Assembly (NCBI GenBank): GCA_017601345.1
Contig: JAFNIT010000012.1
Span: forward strand, 1 to 34,975
Source: Candidatus Brockarchaeota archaeon
Lineage (GTDB): Archaea > Thermoproteota > EX4484-205 > JAAOZP01
Reading direction: 5' to 3'
Length of the DNA stretch: 34,975 bases
A model generated the notes under the pieces. It made no database searches. It was not told the DNA's origin and was given only the letters and a program-made list of their open reading frames with translations. Made by a program: the position numbers and the translations under genes. Below are positions 6,823-15,248 of this stretch, piece after piece (the stretch's first letter is position 1; the number at the start of each line of letters is the position of its first letter).

Positions 6823-9561
6823 ATGAAACATGGTTTCAGCGAGGACGAGTACCGACTGGAATTTCTGAAGAAAAGCGGTTTCTATAGGAAAATGTGCGTT
6901 AAATGTGGTAGATTTTTCTGGACTCTTGATCCCTCCAGGGACAATTGCGGCGAATCCCCGTGCTCGCCATATACTTTCGTAGGAAGGAGGGTTGGTAGAA
7001 TCATCGATGAGCTGAGACAGGTTAGAAGCTTGTTTCTAGGGTTTTTTAGAGACAGGGGTCACGAGGTTATCTCTCCTTACCCAGTGGTATGCAGGTGGAG
7101 GAGTGACCTCTACCTTACTGATGCGAGTATTGTTGATTTCCAGCCTTACGTTACTGAGGGCATTATTCCGCCACCGGCTAATCCCTTGGTGATTTCACAG
7201 CCTTGCATAAGGCTCGTTGACGTGGATATGGTTGGTAAGACGATTGGCAGGCACCTTACTATTTTCGAGATGGGTGGCCACCACGCTTTCAACAGCGAGG
7301 GGAATGAGATCTACTGGAAGGAGGACACTGTAAGATACGGTTTCGAATTCTTCACGCATGAAATGGGTCTTAAAGGCGAGGATTTGACTTTCGTAGAGAG
7401 CTCTTGGAGCGGCGGCGGTAACGCTGGACCTTGCTTCGAAGTGATTTCCCATGGCTTGGAAGTTGCGACGCTCGTCTTCATGAGGTATAAGGTTCACCAT
7501 GATGGTTCTCTAACGGAGCTTCCAATACGCACTGTCGACACTGGTTACGGAATGGAGAGGATAACCTGGCTTCTTACAGGTGCTCCAACCGGTTTCCACG
7601 CTTTCTATGGGGAACTCTTACAAAAAGCTTCTCACGTCAGTGCCATAGATCTGCCTCCGGAGCTTCTCAAAGAGTATGCAATTGCTGTTTCCACTTCTAA
7701 AAATAAGTTTTTGAAACTGGAGGAGAAGCTTATGTTCGTTAAGAGGCTCGGTTTTACAGAGGACTTTGTAAACAGGCTCGAAAACATGGAGAACCTTTTC
7801 AAAGCTCTAGACCATGTTAAGAGCCTAGTATTCATTCTCTCGGAAGGGGTGGTCCCCTCTAATACTGGAGTCGGATACTTAGCTAGACTGCTCTTGAGAA
7901 AGACCGCTAGGATTCTGGATAGGTTTGACGCAAACAGCCTGCTGCTCGACCTTGCTTCATGGGAGTTAGAGTACTGGGGTAGGGATTTTCCAAGCCTACT
8001 CAGCCTTAAAGACAGTATTCTCAACCTTATCGAGATAGAGCTTAAGAAGTATAGAAGGAGTGTTGATGAGGGTGTGAAACGGGTTGAGGCGCTTATCAAG
8101 GGAAACAGGCCTGTAAGTGTTGAGAAGCTCGTTGAGATCTACGATTCTCACGGGATTACGCCAGAGCAGGTTGCGGATATCTCGTTTAAAAAAGGGGTTG
8201 AAATCAAGATTCCAGAAGATTTCTACAGTATGATTGCTTCAAGACATAAGCAGCCGAAGGGATTGGAGGAGGAAAGCATTAACCTGGGTTTCGACGAAAA
8301 AGCCTTCCCCGAAACTGTCAAAAAGTACTACGAGGATCCTGCTCTACTCGAATTAGAGGCCAAGGTGCTTGGTGTTTTCAAAGACAAGATTATTTTCGAC
8401 AAGACTATCTTCTACCCTGAGGGAGGAGGCCAGCCTGCTGATAATGGTAAAATTGTTTTCAACGGGAAAGAGGCTTTCGTGAAAGATGTTAAGACGGTGA
8501 GCAATCGGATAATACACTTCATCGAAGGCCCTGTCCCTACTGTAGGTAGTATTGTAAAGATGATTGTTGATGCTGATAGGCGTCTCCAACTTAGAAGGGC
8601 GCATACGGCAACTCATATTATAAATGCTGCAGCCAGAATTGTGCTCGGAAACCATGTTTGGCAGGCAGGTGCACAGAAGGACGTCATAGAGTCTAGGCTG
8701 GATATTACTCATCCCCTTCCACTTACTGAAGAGGAAATCTGGAAGATGGAGCGTAAAGCTAATGAAATCGTTCTAGCTAACATCGATGTTGAAATAAGGG
8801 TTTTACCTAGAACGGTTGCAGAGAGGGAGTATGGTTTCAGAATATACCAAGGCGGCGCTGTACCAGGGAAGGAGCTCAGGATCGTTAAAATAAAAGGTTT
8901 CGATGCTGAAGCATGCGGAGGCCTCCATGTTAATAAGACTGGTGACATAGGGCTTGTGAAGATAGTTAAAGTCGAGAGAATACAAGACGGTGTGGAGAGA
9001 ATAATATTCCGGACAGGGTTGTCTTCACTAGATTACGTAAGGTCTCTTGAAAACCAGCTTTCCCGCTTAGAGAGGATACTGGAAGTGCCGAGTAATAAGG
9101 TTCCGGAGGAGGTGGAGAGGATTAAGACTGAACTGAAAAACCTCAGCAAAAAAATCGAGAAGATTATCGAGGGCCAACTAGATTCCCTTGCCGACCAGTT
9201 GATTTCTAAGGCTTCTGAGGAGGCTGGGGTTAAAGTTGTGTTTCACAGCTCAGATGAGTTAGACATAAGCAAATTGATAACTCTTGGAGAGAAGGCATCT
9301 AAAAAAGAACCTAATGCTGTAATACTGTTAGCAACGAGTATTCCCACAACCCAGTTTGTTATCTTTGCTGGAGAGGCTGTTTTAGAAAGGGGGATTGATT
9401 GCTCCTTGCTGGCACAGCAAATCGTGAAGAATCTTGGAGTCGGTGGGGGAGCCGGCGGTAGGAGAAACTTTGCTAAGGGGGGATTAGCAACCAGGATTGA
9501 TGCTAAAGTCTTCGAGCTACAGGCTTTAAAAACTATAAGAAGAACCCTCCAAATTTATTAA
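6823..9561 (+). CDS. alaS: Alanyl-tRNA synthetase, archaeal type
   Basis: Charges tRNA-Ala and edits mis-attached serine or glycine. The 912-aa protein begins with the archaea-specific zinc-ribbon-like segment (CVKCGRFFW...CGESPC) before the class II catalytic core. The core carries TYVFVG-like, FEMGGHHAF and SSWSGGGNAGPCFEV motifs, and VDTGYGMERITWLL is class II motif 3. The editing domain has the zinc/substrate motif His594-x3-His598 and Cys698-x3-His702 (CGGLH), both complete. The C-terminal C-Ala domain ends in GVGGGAGGRRNFAKGG. Start ATG 6823 fits the family N-terminus. The gene appears to be a single transcription unit, with a new promoter before the downstream antitoxin gene. Confidence 0.97.
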   Translation: MKHGFSEDEYRLEFLKKSGFYRKMCVKCGRFFWTLDPSRDNCGESPCSPYTFVGRRVGRIIDELRQVRSLFLGFFRDRGHEVISPYPVVCRWRSDLYLTDASIVDFQPYVTEGIIPPPANPLVISQPCIRLVDVDMVGKTIGRHLTIFEMGGHHAFNSEGNEIYWKEDTVRYGFEFFTHEMGLKGEDLTFVESSWSGGGNAGPCFEVISHGLEVATLVFMRYKVHHDGSLTELPIRTVDTGYGMERITWLLTGAPTGFHAFYGELLQKASHVSAIDLPPELLKEYAIAVSTSKNKFLKLEEKLMFVKRLGFTEDFVNRLENMENLFKALDHVKSLVFILSEGVVPSNTGVGYLARLLLRKTARILDRFDANSLLLDLASWELEYWGRDFPSLLSLKDSILNLIEIELKKYRRSVDEGVKRVEALIKGNRPVSVEKLVEIYDSHGITPEQVADISFKKGVEIKIPEDFYSMIASRHKQPKGLEEESINLGFDEKAFPETVKKYYEDPALLELEAKVLGVFKDKIIFDKTIFYPEGGGQPADNGKIVFNGKEAFVKDVKTVSNRIIHFIEGPVPTVGSIVKMIVDADRRLQLRRAHTATHIINAAARIVLGNHVWQAGAQKDVIESRLDITHPLPLTEEEIWKMERKANEIVLANIDVEIRVLPRTVAEREYGFRIYQGGAVPGKELRIVKIKGFDAEACGGLHVNKTGDIGLVKIVKVERIQDGVERIIFRTGLSSLDYVRSLENQLSRLERILEVPSNKVPEEVERIKTELKNLSKKIEKIIEGQLDSLADQLISKASEEAGVKVVFHSSDELDISKLITLGEKASKKEPNAVILLATSIPTTQFVIFAGEAVLERGIDCSLLAQQIVKNLGVGGGAGGRRNFAKGGLATRIDAKVFELQALKTIRRTLQIY

Positions 9562-9605
9562 AATCAGCTTTTACATGGCTATCTTCATGAGAATCTTTTT
9601 TAAAG

Positions 9606-9615
9606 CTTAAATATT
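9606..9615 (+). promoter_or_regulatory. TATA box for vapBC
   Basis: CTTAAATATT is centred about 32 nt before the ATG at 9643, predicting transcription start at or next to that ATG. This favours ATG 9643 over the in-frame TTG at 9634. Confidence 0.45.
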
Positions 9616-9642
9616 CAAACTAAAGTATAACTTTTGGAAACC

Positions 9643-9915
9643 ATGGTTGAACTTAAAGTCAAGGTTGGGGAGAAAGGACAAATATTGATTCCTAAAATAT
9701 TCAGGGATAAGTATGGAATAAAGGAGGGGACGAAAGTCTCGATCGAACCTACTGCCGAGGGCATCTTGATAAGAGGTAAACCTTCACCAGAGGAACTAAT
9801 GAAGAGACTTGAAGGACATGTGGAGAAAATCAGGGAACTAGGTGTTTCCGGTCTAAGGCTAGGGGACCTTAGGAAGGCTTATCTGGAAATGGAGTTCGAG
9901 GAGAGTATCGGTTGA
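9643..9915 (+). CDS. vapB: AbrB/MazE-fold antitoxin (VapB type)
   Basis: A 90-aa swapped-hairpin AbrB-type DNA-binding antitoxin. The N-terminal half carries the family pattern VKVGEKGQILIPKIFRDKYGIKEG (split here for length) and the strand ILIRGKP. The acidic C-terminal half (EELMKRLEGH... LEMEFEESIG) is the part that usually wraps the toxin. The gene ends in TTGA, where the toxin TTG start overlaps the TGA stop, so the two proteins are translationally coupled. VapB proteins normally repress their own promoter in complex with VapC. A TTG nine bases upstream would add only MET to the N-terminus. Confidence 0.88.
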   Translation: MVELKVKVGEKGQILIPKIFRDKYGIKEGTKVSIEPTAEGILIRGKPSPEELMKRLEGHVEKIRELGVSGLRLGDLRKAYLEMEFEESIG

Positions 9916-10334
9916 AAGTTTTTCTAGACTCCTGTTTCCTCATATACTTGAACGCAATGGTAGACGAGAAAAGAAGACTAATAGAAGAACTGTTTAGAAG
10001 GCTTATTAAAGAACAGCTTTTCACAAACATGCTCGTAGTAGACGAAGTACTCTACATATCTAGAAAGTATGGAGTAGCCTATGAAACTACACTGGAATTC
10101 TTGAAAAGCATAGTATTACCGTACACTGAGTTGTTGTCAGTTGAGGAGGAAGATTTGAAACCTGCAGAAAGGTACTTGCTAAACTATGGTTTAAAGCCAT
10201 CCGATGCCATACATTTGGCAACGATGGAGAAAGCGGGAATAAGCAATATAGTTTCCGAAGATCAAGAGTTCGACAAGGTTAAGGAAATTAAAAGAATTTG
10301 GATTCCTCCTGACGCTCCTCCCTTGAAACCTTAA
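9912..10334 (+). CDS. vapC: PIN-domain ribonuclease toxin (VapC type)
   Basis: A 140-aa PIN-domain endoribonuclease, presumably neutralised by the preceding antitoxin. The acidic active-site set is intact: Asp6 (VFLDSC), Glu45 (VVDEVLY), Asp98 (KPSDAIHLATM) and Asp117 (VSEDQEFD). The TTG start at 9912 overlaps the antitoxin stop by four bases, the usual VapBC arrangement. The length is normal for the family. The RNA target cannot be inferred. This working pair contrasts with the broken VapC near 32 kb. Confidence 0.92.
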   Translation: MKVFLDSCFLIYLNAMVDEKRRLIEELFRRLIKEQLFTNMLVVDEVLYISRKYGVAYETTLEFLKSIVLPYTELLSVEEEDLKPAERYLLNYGLKPSDAIHLATMEKAGISNIVSEDQEFDKVKEIKRIWIPPDAPPLKP

Positions 10335-10477
10335 TTGGATTTTAGAACTATTAGAAAAAATTTTCATCTGCCACCTTATTCGCATACTAATTTTCTAGAA
10401 AAGTAGCAATTAGATAGGAGTGATGGTCCCAATATTGGACACGAGGGCAAGGTTAATAGCTTGAGGCAACTCCTCCC

Positions 10478-10492
10478 TAAATCTTTAAGTAT
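10478..10492 (+). promoter_or_regulatory. TATA region for the LeuRS gene
   Basis: AAATCTTTAAGTATC lies about 33 nt before the TTG at 10519, the right position for a leaderless archaeal transcript. The remainder of the 184-nt gap shows no other feature I can support. Confidence 0.4.
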
Positions 10493-10518
10493 CTTCCAAA
10501 GCTTTAAGAAGCAAAACC

Positions 10519-13410
10519 TTGGAGAGGCTTCAATACTCTTTCTCAGAAGTTGAGAAGAAGTGGCAGAGGAAGTATGAAGAAGAGAGGGTTTTCGAGGCTG
10601 AGCCAGATCCTTCTAGACCAAAGTTCTTCGTAACCTTTCCTTTTCCCTATATGTCAGGTCCGGTCCATTTAGGGACTGCATACACTTTAACCCGCTTGGA
10701 TGTAATTGCAAGGTATAAGCGTAAGAGAGGGTTCAACGTACTTTTCCCCTTCGCATTTCACTGGACCGGGACAACGATAGCGGGTATTTCAGATAGGATA
10801 AGAAGAGGAGATCAGAAGACTATTGAAATACTTGAGAAGATGGATGGTGTACCTAGGGAGGAGATAGAGCGTTTTAAAGACCCCGTCTACTTGGCTAGGT
10901 ACTATACTGAGAAGAATCGTGCCGTCCTTAAGGATTACGGCTTAGCAATAGACTGGCGTAGGGAGTTTCATACTACGAGTCTAAACCCTGGTTTCAGCAC
11001 CTTTGTTAGATGGCAGTACTTGAAGCTGCTTAAAAATGGGTACATCATTAAAGGGGTTCACCCTGTCGTTTGGTGTCCTAGAGATAGGAGTCCTACTGGC
11101 GATCATGATAGGCTTAGTGGCGAAGGGGTTTTCCCAGAGGAGTTTTATCTCGTGAAATTCAGGCTTGACGATTCCCATCTAGTGGCGGCAACCTTCAGAC
11201 CTGAGACTGTGTTCGGAGTTACTAACGTCTGGGTTAACCCTGAAGCTACTTATGCTGAGGCTTATGTAGACGGCGAGAAATGGATCGTAAGCTTAGAGAC
11301 TTTAGAGAAGCTTGCAGACCAGTTGAGAAGTGTTTCTAAAATAAGGGAGTTTAAGGGAAGGGAACTAGTGGGCAAAAGAGTCGTAGCCATATTCACTGGA
11401 GTAAGCGTCCCAGTTCTACCTGCTTCGTTCGTCGACCCTTCTATCGGCACTGGCGTTGTGTACAGTGTTCCTGCTCATGCTCCCTACGATTACATGGGGC
11501 TTGAAGACCTGAAGCGCAATGAAAATCTTCTCAGAGAATACGGCCTAGACCCGGATGAAATACGGTCAATAAAGCCGATACCGATGATAACTACAGAGAA
11601 GTATGGCTCTAACCCCTCGGAGAAGATTGTTAGAGAACTCGGCATAAGAGACCAGTCTGATCCTAAGCTTGAAGAAGCCACTAGCCTCGTCTATAAGGAG
11701 GAGTTTCACAAAGGAATTACGCTCAACAATTGTGGAAGGTTCTCAAACCTCCCTGTTCAAAAGGCTAAGGAGCTTGTGATTGAAGAGATGAAGAGGAACG
11801 GCGCAGGGGACGAGATGCTTGAACTCCCCTCCCCAGTAGTATGCAGGTGTGGAACAAGATGCCGCGTTAAGATACTCCGCGACCAGTATCTCTTAGCATA
11901 CTCTTCTCCAGAGTGGAAGGCTAAGGCTTTGAAAGCTTTGGATATTATGAAAATATATCCGAAGGAAGCTAGGGAGAACTTCGTGTACTTCATAAACTGG
12001 TACGCAGACTGGGCTTTTACAAGAACCTCTGGGCTGGGCACGCCAGTACCGTGGCTCCCCGACCAAATGATAGAGACTTTAAGCGACTCCACGGTATACA
12101 TGGCTTACTACATAGTTTCGAAATACGTTAACAACGGCATTTTAAAGCCTGAGAATCTTACGGAGGAGTTCTACGACTACGTGATGCTGGGGAACGGGAC
12201 TCCGGAGGATGTTGAGAAGAAGACGGGGGTTTCTTCAGAGCTGTTGAAAAGGCTCAGGTATGAATTTGACTATTGGTATCCTGTTGACCTAAGGGTTTCT
12301 GGAAAGGACCTTATTGCAAACCATCTGACCTTCTACATTTTCCATCACGTAGCCATATTCCCAGAGGAGAAATGGCCCAGGCAAATAGCGGTTAACGGTT
12401 TCCTGAGAATAGAAGGGCAACCAATGCACAAGTCTAAGGGGATATTCATCTCCCTGAGGGACGCGATTGAGAAATACGGCTCCGACGCTACTAGGATAAC
12501 CCTAATCCTAGCGGCAGAAGGCCTTGAGGATCCGAATTGGGAGAGTGAGAAGGCGAGTAAAAACATCGAGTTGCTAGCAAACATATACAGGCAGGTTATC
12601 TCACTGCTTGAGGAAAAAGGTTCAGGCGGAAACGGTCACATGGAGGAGTGGTTAAGAAACTCTGTTAGAAAACGCGTCAACAGGATCACTGAAGCATTGG
12701 AGAACGTGGAAATAAGGGAAGCAACGAGTGAGACGCTATACGGCTTGAGGAATGATTTAAGATGGTACTTGAGAAGAGTCTCCAAACCGGATTCTAAAAC
12801 GCTCAGGGAGGCTGTTGAAACATGGCTCAACCTACTCTATCCCTTCACACCGCACTTGGCTGAGGAACTATGGAGTAGGCTGGGTAAGGACACGCTCCTA
12901 GCAAACCATCCATGGCCTCAGGCGGGTGAGGTGGATGAGAAACCGCTGTTGCTAGAGAAGTACTTGGAGAACCTTGTAGAGGACACATATCAGATACTGA
13001 AAGCCATGGGCAAGACTTCTATCACAAAGCTGAGGATCATAACTGCTGCGGAATGGAAGAACAAAGCCTTCAAGGAGATTATTGAGAGTGCTCAAATTGA
13101 ACCAAAGAGGATAAGAGAGACAATAACTCTACACGGTGCTGCTTTAAGCAGGGAGGAGCTTGGGGAATTCATAGGACAGGTTGTGAAGAATATTCCCAAC
13201 ATAACTGGAGAATACGGGATGGTTTTGAAACAGGTTTTGAATATTGGAGAACGTAAAATACTGGAAGAAGCACACGACTTCTTGGAGAAGGAGTTCAAAT
13301 GCAGGGTTGAAGTGCTCAGTGAAGACGACATTCCTAAAGAAGAGTTGAAAAAAACAGTTGGGAAGAAACCGCCAGCCCAGCCGGGTAGACCAATGCTATT
13401 AATAGAATAG
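10519..13410 (+). CDS. leuS: Leucyl-tRNA synthetase, archaeal type, with altered signature motifs
   Basis: A class I synthetase of 963 aa that aligns throughout with archaeal LeuRS: the N-terminal catalytic fold, a CP1 editing domain (ATFRPETVFGVTNVWVNPEA, VPAHAPYDYMGLEDLKR), and the conserved NHLTFYIFHHVAIFPEE, LRWYLRR and PFTPHLAEELW blocks. Both ATP-binding signatures differ from the norm. HIGH reads His50-Leu-Gly-Thr53 instead of HVGH. KMSKS reads Pro-Met-His-Lys-Ser (635-639), losing the first Lys and first Ser. The KSKG lysines remain. The start is TTG, with a TATA box about 33 nt upstream. It could be the only LeuRS with tolerated changes, or a diverged second copy like those reported in Sulfolobales. 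Its identity as LeuRS family is certain; its catalytic competence is not. Confidence 0.93.
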   Translation: MERLQYSFSEVEKKWQRKYEEERVFEAEPDPSRPKFFVTFPFPYMSGPVHLGTAYTLTRLDVIARYKRKRGFNVLFPFAFHWTGTTIAGISDRIRRGDQKTIEILEKMDGVPREEIERFKDPVYLARYYTEKNRAVLKDYGLAIDWRREFHTTSLNPGFSTFVRWQYLKLLKNGYIIKGVHPVVWCPRDRSPTGDHDRLSGEGVFPEEFYLVKFRLDDSHLVAATFRPETVFGVTNVWVNPEATYAEAYVDGEKWIVSLETLEKLADQLRSVSKIREFKGRELVGKRVVAIFTGVSVPVLPASFVDPSIGTGVVYSVPAHAPYDYMGLEDLKRNENLLREYGLDPDEIRSIKPIPMITTEKYGSNPSEKIVRELGIRDQSDPKLEEATSLVYKEEFHKGITLNNCGRFSNLPVQKAKELVIEEMKRNGAGDEMLELPSPVVCRCGTRCRVKILRDQYLLAYSSPEWKAKALKALDIMKIYPKEARENFVYFINWYADWAFTRTSGLGTPVPWLPDQMIETLSDSTVYMAYYIVSKYVNNGILKPENLTEEFYDYVMLGNGTPEDVEKKTGVSSELLKRLRYEFDYWYPVDLRVSGKDLIANHLTFYIFHHVAIFPEEKWPRQIAVNGFLRIEGQPMHKSKGIFISLRDAIEKYGSDATRITLILAAEGLEDPNWESEKASKNIELLANIYRQVISLLEEKGSGGNGHMEEWLRNSVRKRVNRITEALENVEIREATSETLYGLRNDLRWYLRRVSKPDSKTLREAVETWLNLLYPFTPHLAEELWSRLGKDTLLANHPWPQAGEVDEKPLLLEKYLENLVEDTYQILKAMGKTSITKLRIITAAEWKNKAFKEIIESAQIEPKRIRETITLHGAALSREELGEFIGQVVKNIPNITGEYGMVLKQVLNIGERKILEEAHDFLEKEFKCRVEVLSEDDIPKEELKKTVGKKPPAQPGRPMLLIE

Positions 13411-13505
13411 AGATAGAGTAAGATAAGAAAAGAATAATGTTGCCCCAGTGATTACAGAGGTCATGTTCCCCCAAAAGAATGCGTAGGCCTTAGATAAAAA
13501 CGGGC

Positions 13506-13526
13506 TTCAGCCTTCCGGAAGCTGAA
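13506..13526. repeat. Near-palindrome abutting the tRNA-Arg promoter
   Basis: TTCAGC(C)TTCC followed by GGAAGCTGAA gives 10-bp complementary arms with one bulged C and no spacer. Its right end touches the TATA-like AAAATTTTAATA, exactly where TFB/BRE binding would occur. It is also about 100 nt past the LeuRS stop. It may be an operator, or an RNA hairpin from LeuRS read-through. Confidence 0.4.
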
Positions 13527-13536
13527 AATTTTAATA
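13527..13536 (+). promoter_or_regulatory. TATA box for tRNA-Arg
   Basis: AATTTTAATA lies 24 nt before the first base of the tRNA, a standard spacing for archaeal tRNA genes. Confidence 0.45.
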
Positions 13537-13559
13537 CCTCGCGAAGATGCTAATACCCC

Positions 13560-13647
13560 GGGCCCGTCGCCTAACCTGGATATGGCGGCAGAACAGTGCC
13601 GAACCCTCTAAGCTGTAATAATCTGGGTTCAAATCCCAGCGGGCCCG
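13560..13647 (+). tRNA. Probable tRNA-Arg (UCU) with a 12-nt non-canonical intron
   Basis: The acceptor stem GGGCCCG pairs with CGGGCCC (13640-13646), the discriminator is G13647, the D arm is GCC...GGC, and the T arm is CTGGG-TTCAAAT-CCCAG. At 88 nt it is about 12 nt too long, and no normal anticodon arm forms without splicing. Removing 13592-13603 restores stem GCAGC/GCTGT and loop CCTCTAA with anticodon TCT (13607-13609). That intron has a 4-bp central helix CGGC/GCCG (13586-13589 with 13598-13601) and cuts two bases past it on each side, placing it at position 30/31. The mature loop would have C33 instead of the near-universal U33. The GGGCCCG acceptor and G73 fit archaeal tRNA-Arg. The tRNA itself is certain; identity and splice sites are inferred. 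Confidence 0.72.
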
Positions 13648-13740
13648 TTTATCATAATCTTTCACGTACTCCTGTTCCTTAGAATTCAGACTTCTGCAAA
13701 GCTCATTAGGTGTCAAGCGGCACGTTAAGTGTGTTCATTA

Positions 13741-14187
13741 TTGAGTAAAAACCCTAGGGAACTAGTGGGTTATTGCGGTCTGTACCGTGGGAGCTTGTGG
13801 AATATATCAAGGGCGGATAAAGCTGGCTGTCAAAAACCTTAGAAAGGTCATGGGTTCCTATGGTTTTGACAAGATTGCACCGGAGCTGGCGAAAATGGGA
13901 CCCTGCCTTCAAGAATTATGCGGAGTTTGAAAGGGTTCTAGATGGTTTCGTTAGGCTTTTCGGAGAACTCCCAGAGTGTGTCGCTGACGGGAGAACTCGG
14001 ATTGCGCTCTCCGTCAATGTTATAGACAAAAAGGTTACGTAATCTGTGCAGAATGCACTGAAAGAACGGTTGCAAAGAGCTGCAACATAGGGCCTCGTTA
14101 GAAGGCTTGAAACGAATCGAAGCTGTAGGAGTCGGCAACTGGACAGAGGAATGCAGGAGAAAATGGATACAGGCTACTGTCAACTAG
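13741..14187 (+). pseudogene. Decayed DUF3795 (cysteine-rich) gene
   Basis: No single frame codes for a protein, but reading across frames recovers one: TTG 13741, KNPRELVGYCGLY, then NLRKVMGSYGFDKIAPELA, WDPAFKNYAEFERVLDGF, DCALRQCYRQKGYVICAECT, and finally LEGLKRIEAVGVGNWTEE with stop TAG 14185-14187. CGLYCG, the RxCxxxKG..xCxxC block and LKRI...GxxxW are the layout of DUF3795 proteins. Frame changes are needed near 13794, 13893, 14000 and 14062. One signature Cys is lost (CGT at 13786-13788, Arg). The reading is unusually clear, so decay is recent. DUF3795 function is unknown; its cysteines suggest metal or Fe-S binding. Confidence 0.82.
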
Positions 14188-14325
14188 ATGAACAAGCTGG
14201 GCTTTTCTAATTCTTAGAGGCATGGTCCACCTTGCTATAAACTAGTCATGTTTAAAATACATTGTCTAAATGGCGTAGTAAGGTTTTTAACGTCTTACCG
14301 TATTTTTCTTGCATAGACGTGATGC

Positions 14326-15168
14326 ATGAAGTGTTTGATTTCTGTTTCCAGCGCTCCGATCGCTAGGCTTGGAGATAAGGAGTATTACGATTTAATAGGC
14401 ACTATAGGCGTGATGAAGAAGATTCTATCCGAGTCGGTTGTGGATGGCTTTGAGCTGCAGCTTGAGCCGGAATGGGATGGTGATAATCCTCCTTTAACTG
14501 ACAGGTATCTTGCAGATTGGACCAGGACACCTAAGTATACTGCTAGGGAAATAGTAGATGTTTTGGAAAGGGAGGCGCTGCCCATATTATCTGTACATGC
14601 GAGCAGAGATATTGGCAGTTATCTCTGCTCAAGCCGGGAGCGCGATTGGGAGAAAGGGAAACAGGCTGCATACGATGCTTTACTTATTGCCAGCGAGCTG
14701 GGAGCGAACGTCTGCGTATTCCATCTATGGGATACTTGGGCCACTAGTTTCGACCTAAGTCGTATAGTAAAAATTTTCTGTGAAATTACACGTGAATTCC
14801 CTAGTGTGAAGGCTTCGGTAGAGAATATTCCAACGCATTTAGAGGGTTACACGCCCTTTGCTTTAGTCAAGCTTTTCGACTACGTGACGCTTGACCTTCG
14901 GTGGGCAGCCCTCTACAATGAGCTGAATCGTTTTGAGACGCTTATTGATAAAGTAGTGAATGTCCATTTACGTGGAAAGCTTTTTCAGGGAGAATGGTTC
15001 TTGGATCATCTAAACACTGATTTCTATGAGGCTTTGAAAAGGATAAGGGACGACTGGGGATATGGAGGATTGTTGACCATGGAGCCCGACGGCGCGGTCG
15101 ACGGTCCGTTTGACAGTTCACGCTTCGAAAGCTTTATTAAAGCAATGAGAACACTGCGTACCACGTAG
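14326..15168 (+). CDS. Sugar phosphate isomerase/epimerase-like TIM-barrel protein
   Basis: A 280-aa protein of the xylose-isomerase-like / endonuclease IV-like TIM-barrel superfamily. The barrel-strand motifs appear in order: DGFELQLEPE, LSVHASRD, NVCVFHLWDT, SVENIPTH (metal-binding Glu), VTLDLRW (Asp), NVHLRGK (His) and LTMEPDG (Glu). These match the divalent-metal ligands of the family. No signal peptide is present, so it is cytoplasmic. The ATG at 14326 directly precedes the first barrel strand. An overlapping ATG at 14322 is out of frame. AT-rich promoter candidates lie at 14250-14260 and 14282-14292. The actual sugar is unknown, and the flanking genes are a decayed DUF3795 gene and the CDP-alcohol transferase remnant, so context does not help. 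Confidence 0.85.
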   Translation: MKCLISVSSAPIARLGDKEYYDLIGTIGVMKKILSESVVDGFELQLEPEWDGDNPPLTDRYLADWTRTPKYTAREIVDVLEREALPILSVHASRDIGSYLCSSRERDWEKGKQAAYDALLIASELGANVCVFHLWDTWATSFDLSRIVKIFCEITREFPSVKASVENIPTHLEGYTPFALVKLFDYVTLDLRWAALYNELNRFETLIDKVVNVHLRGKLFQGEWFLDHLNTDFYEALKRIRDDWGYGGLLTMEPDGAVDGPFDSSRFESFIKAMRTLRTT

Positions 15169-15248
15169 AAGCTTCATTTTTACTCAATAAGCAACGTCCC
15201 TTGAACCTAACTATTTACAGGCAACATTGTTTTAATAGTTATTATAAT

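Noticed and set aside
13604-13612. Anticodon CUA in the unspliced tRNA-Arg loop, which would suggest an amber-reading or pyrrolysine tRNA.
   Set aside because: It requires ignoring the 12-nt excess length and gives a poor anticodon stem. The intron model restores a full stem, and the acceptor and D arm match tRNA-Arg, not tRNA-Pyl.
13860-14042. A 60-codon frame that looks like a small protein of its own.
   Set aside because: It is one frame segment (FERVLDGFVRLFGE...) of the decayed DUF3795 gene and makes sense only joined to segments in the other frames.
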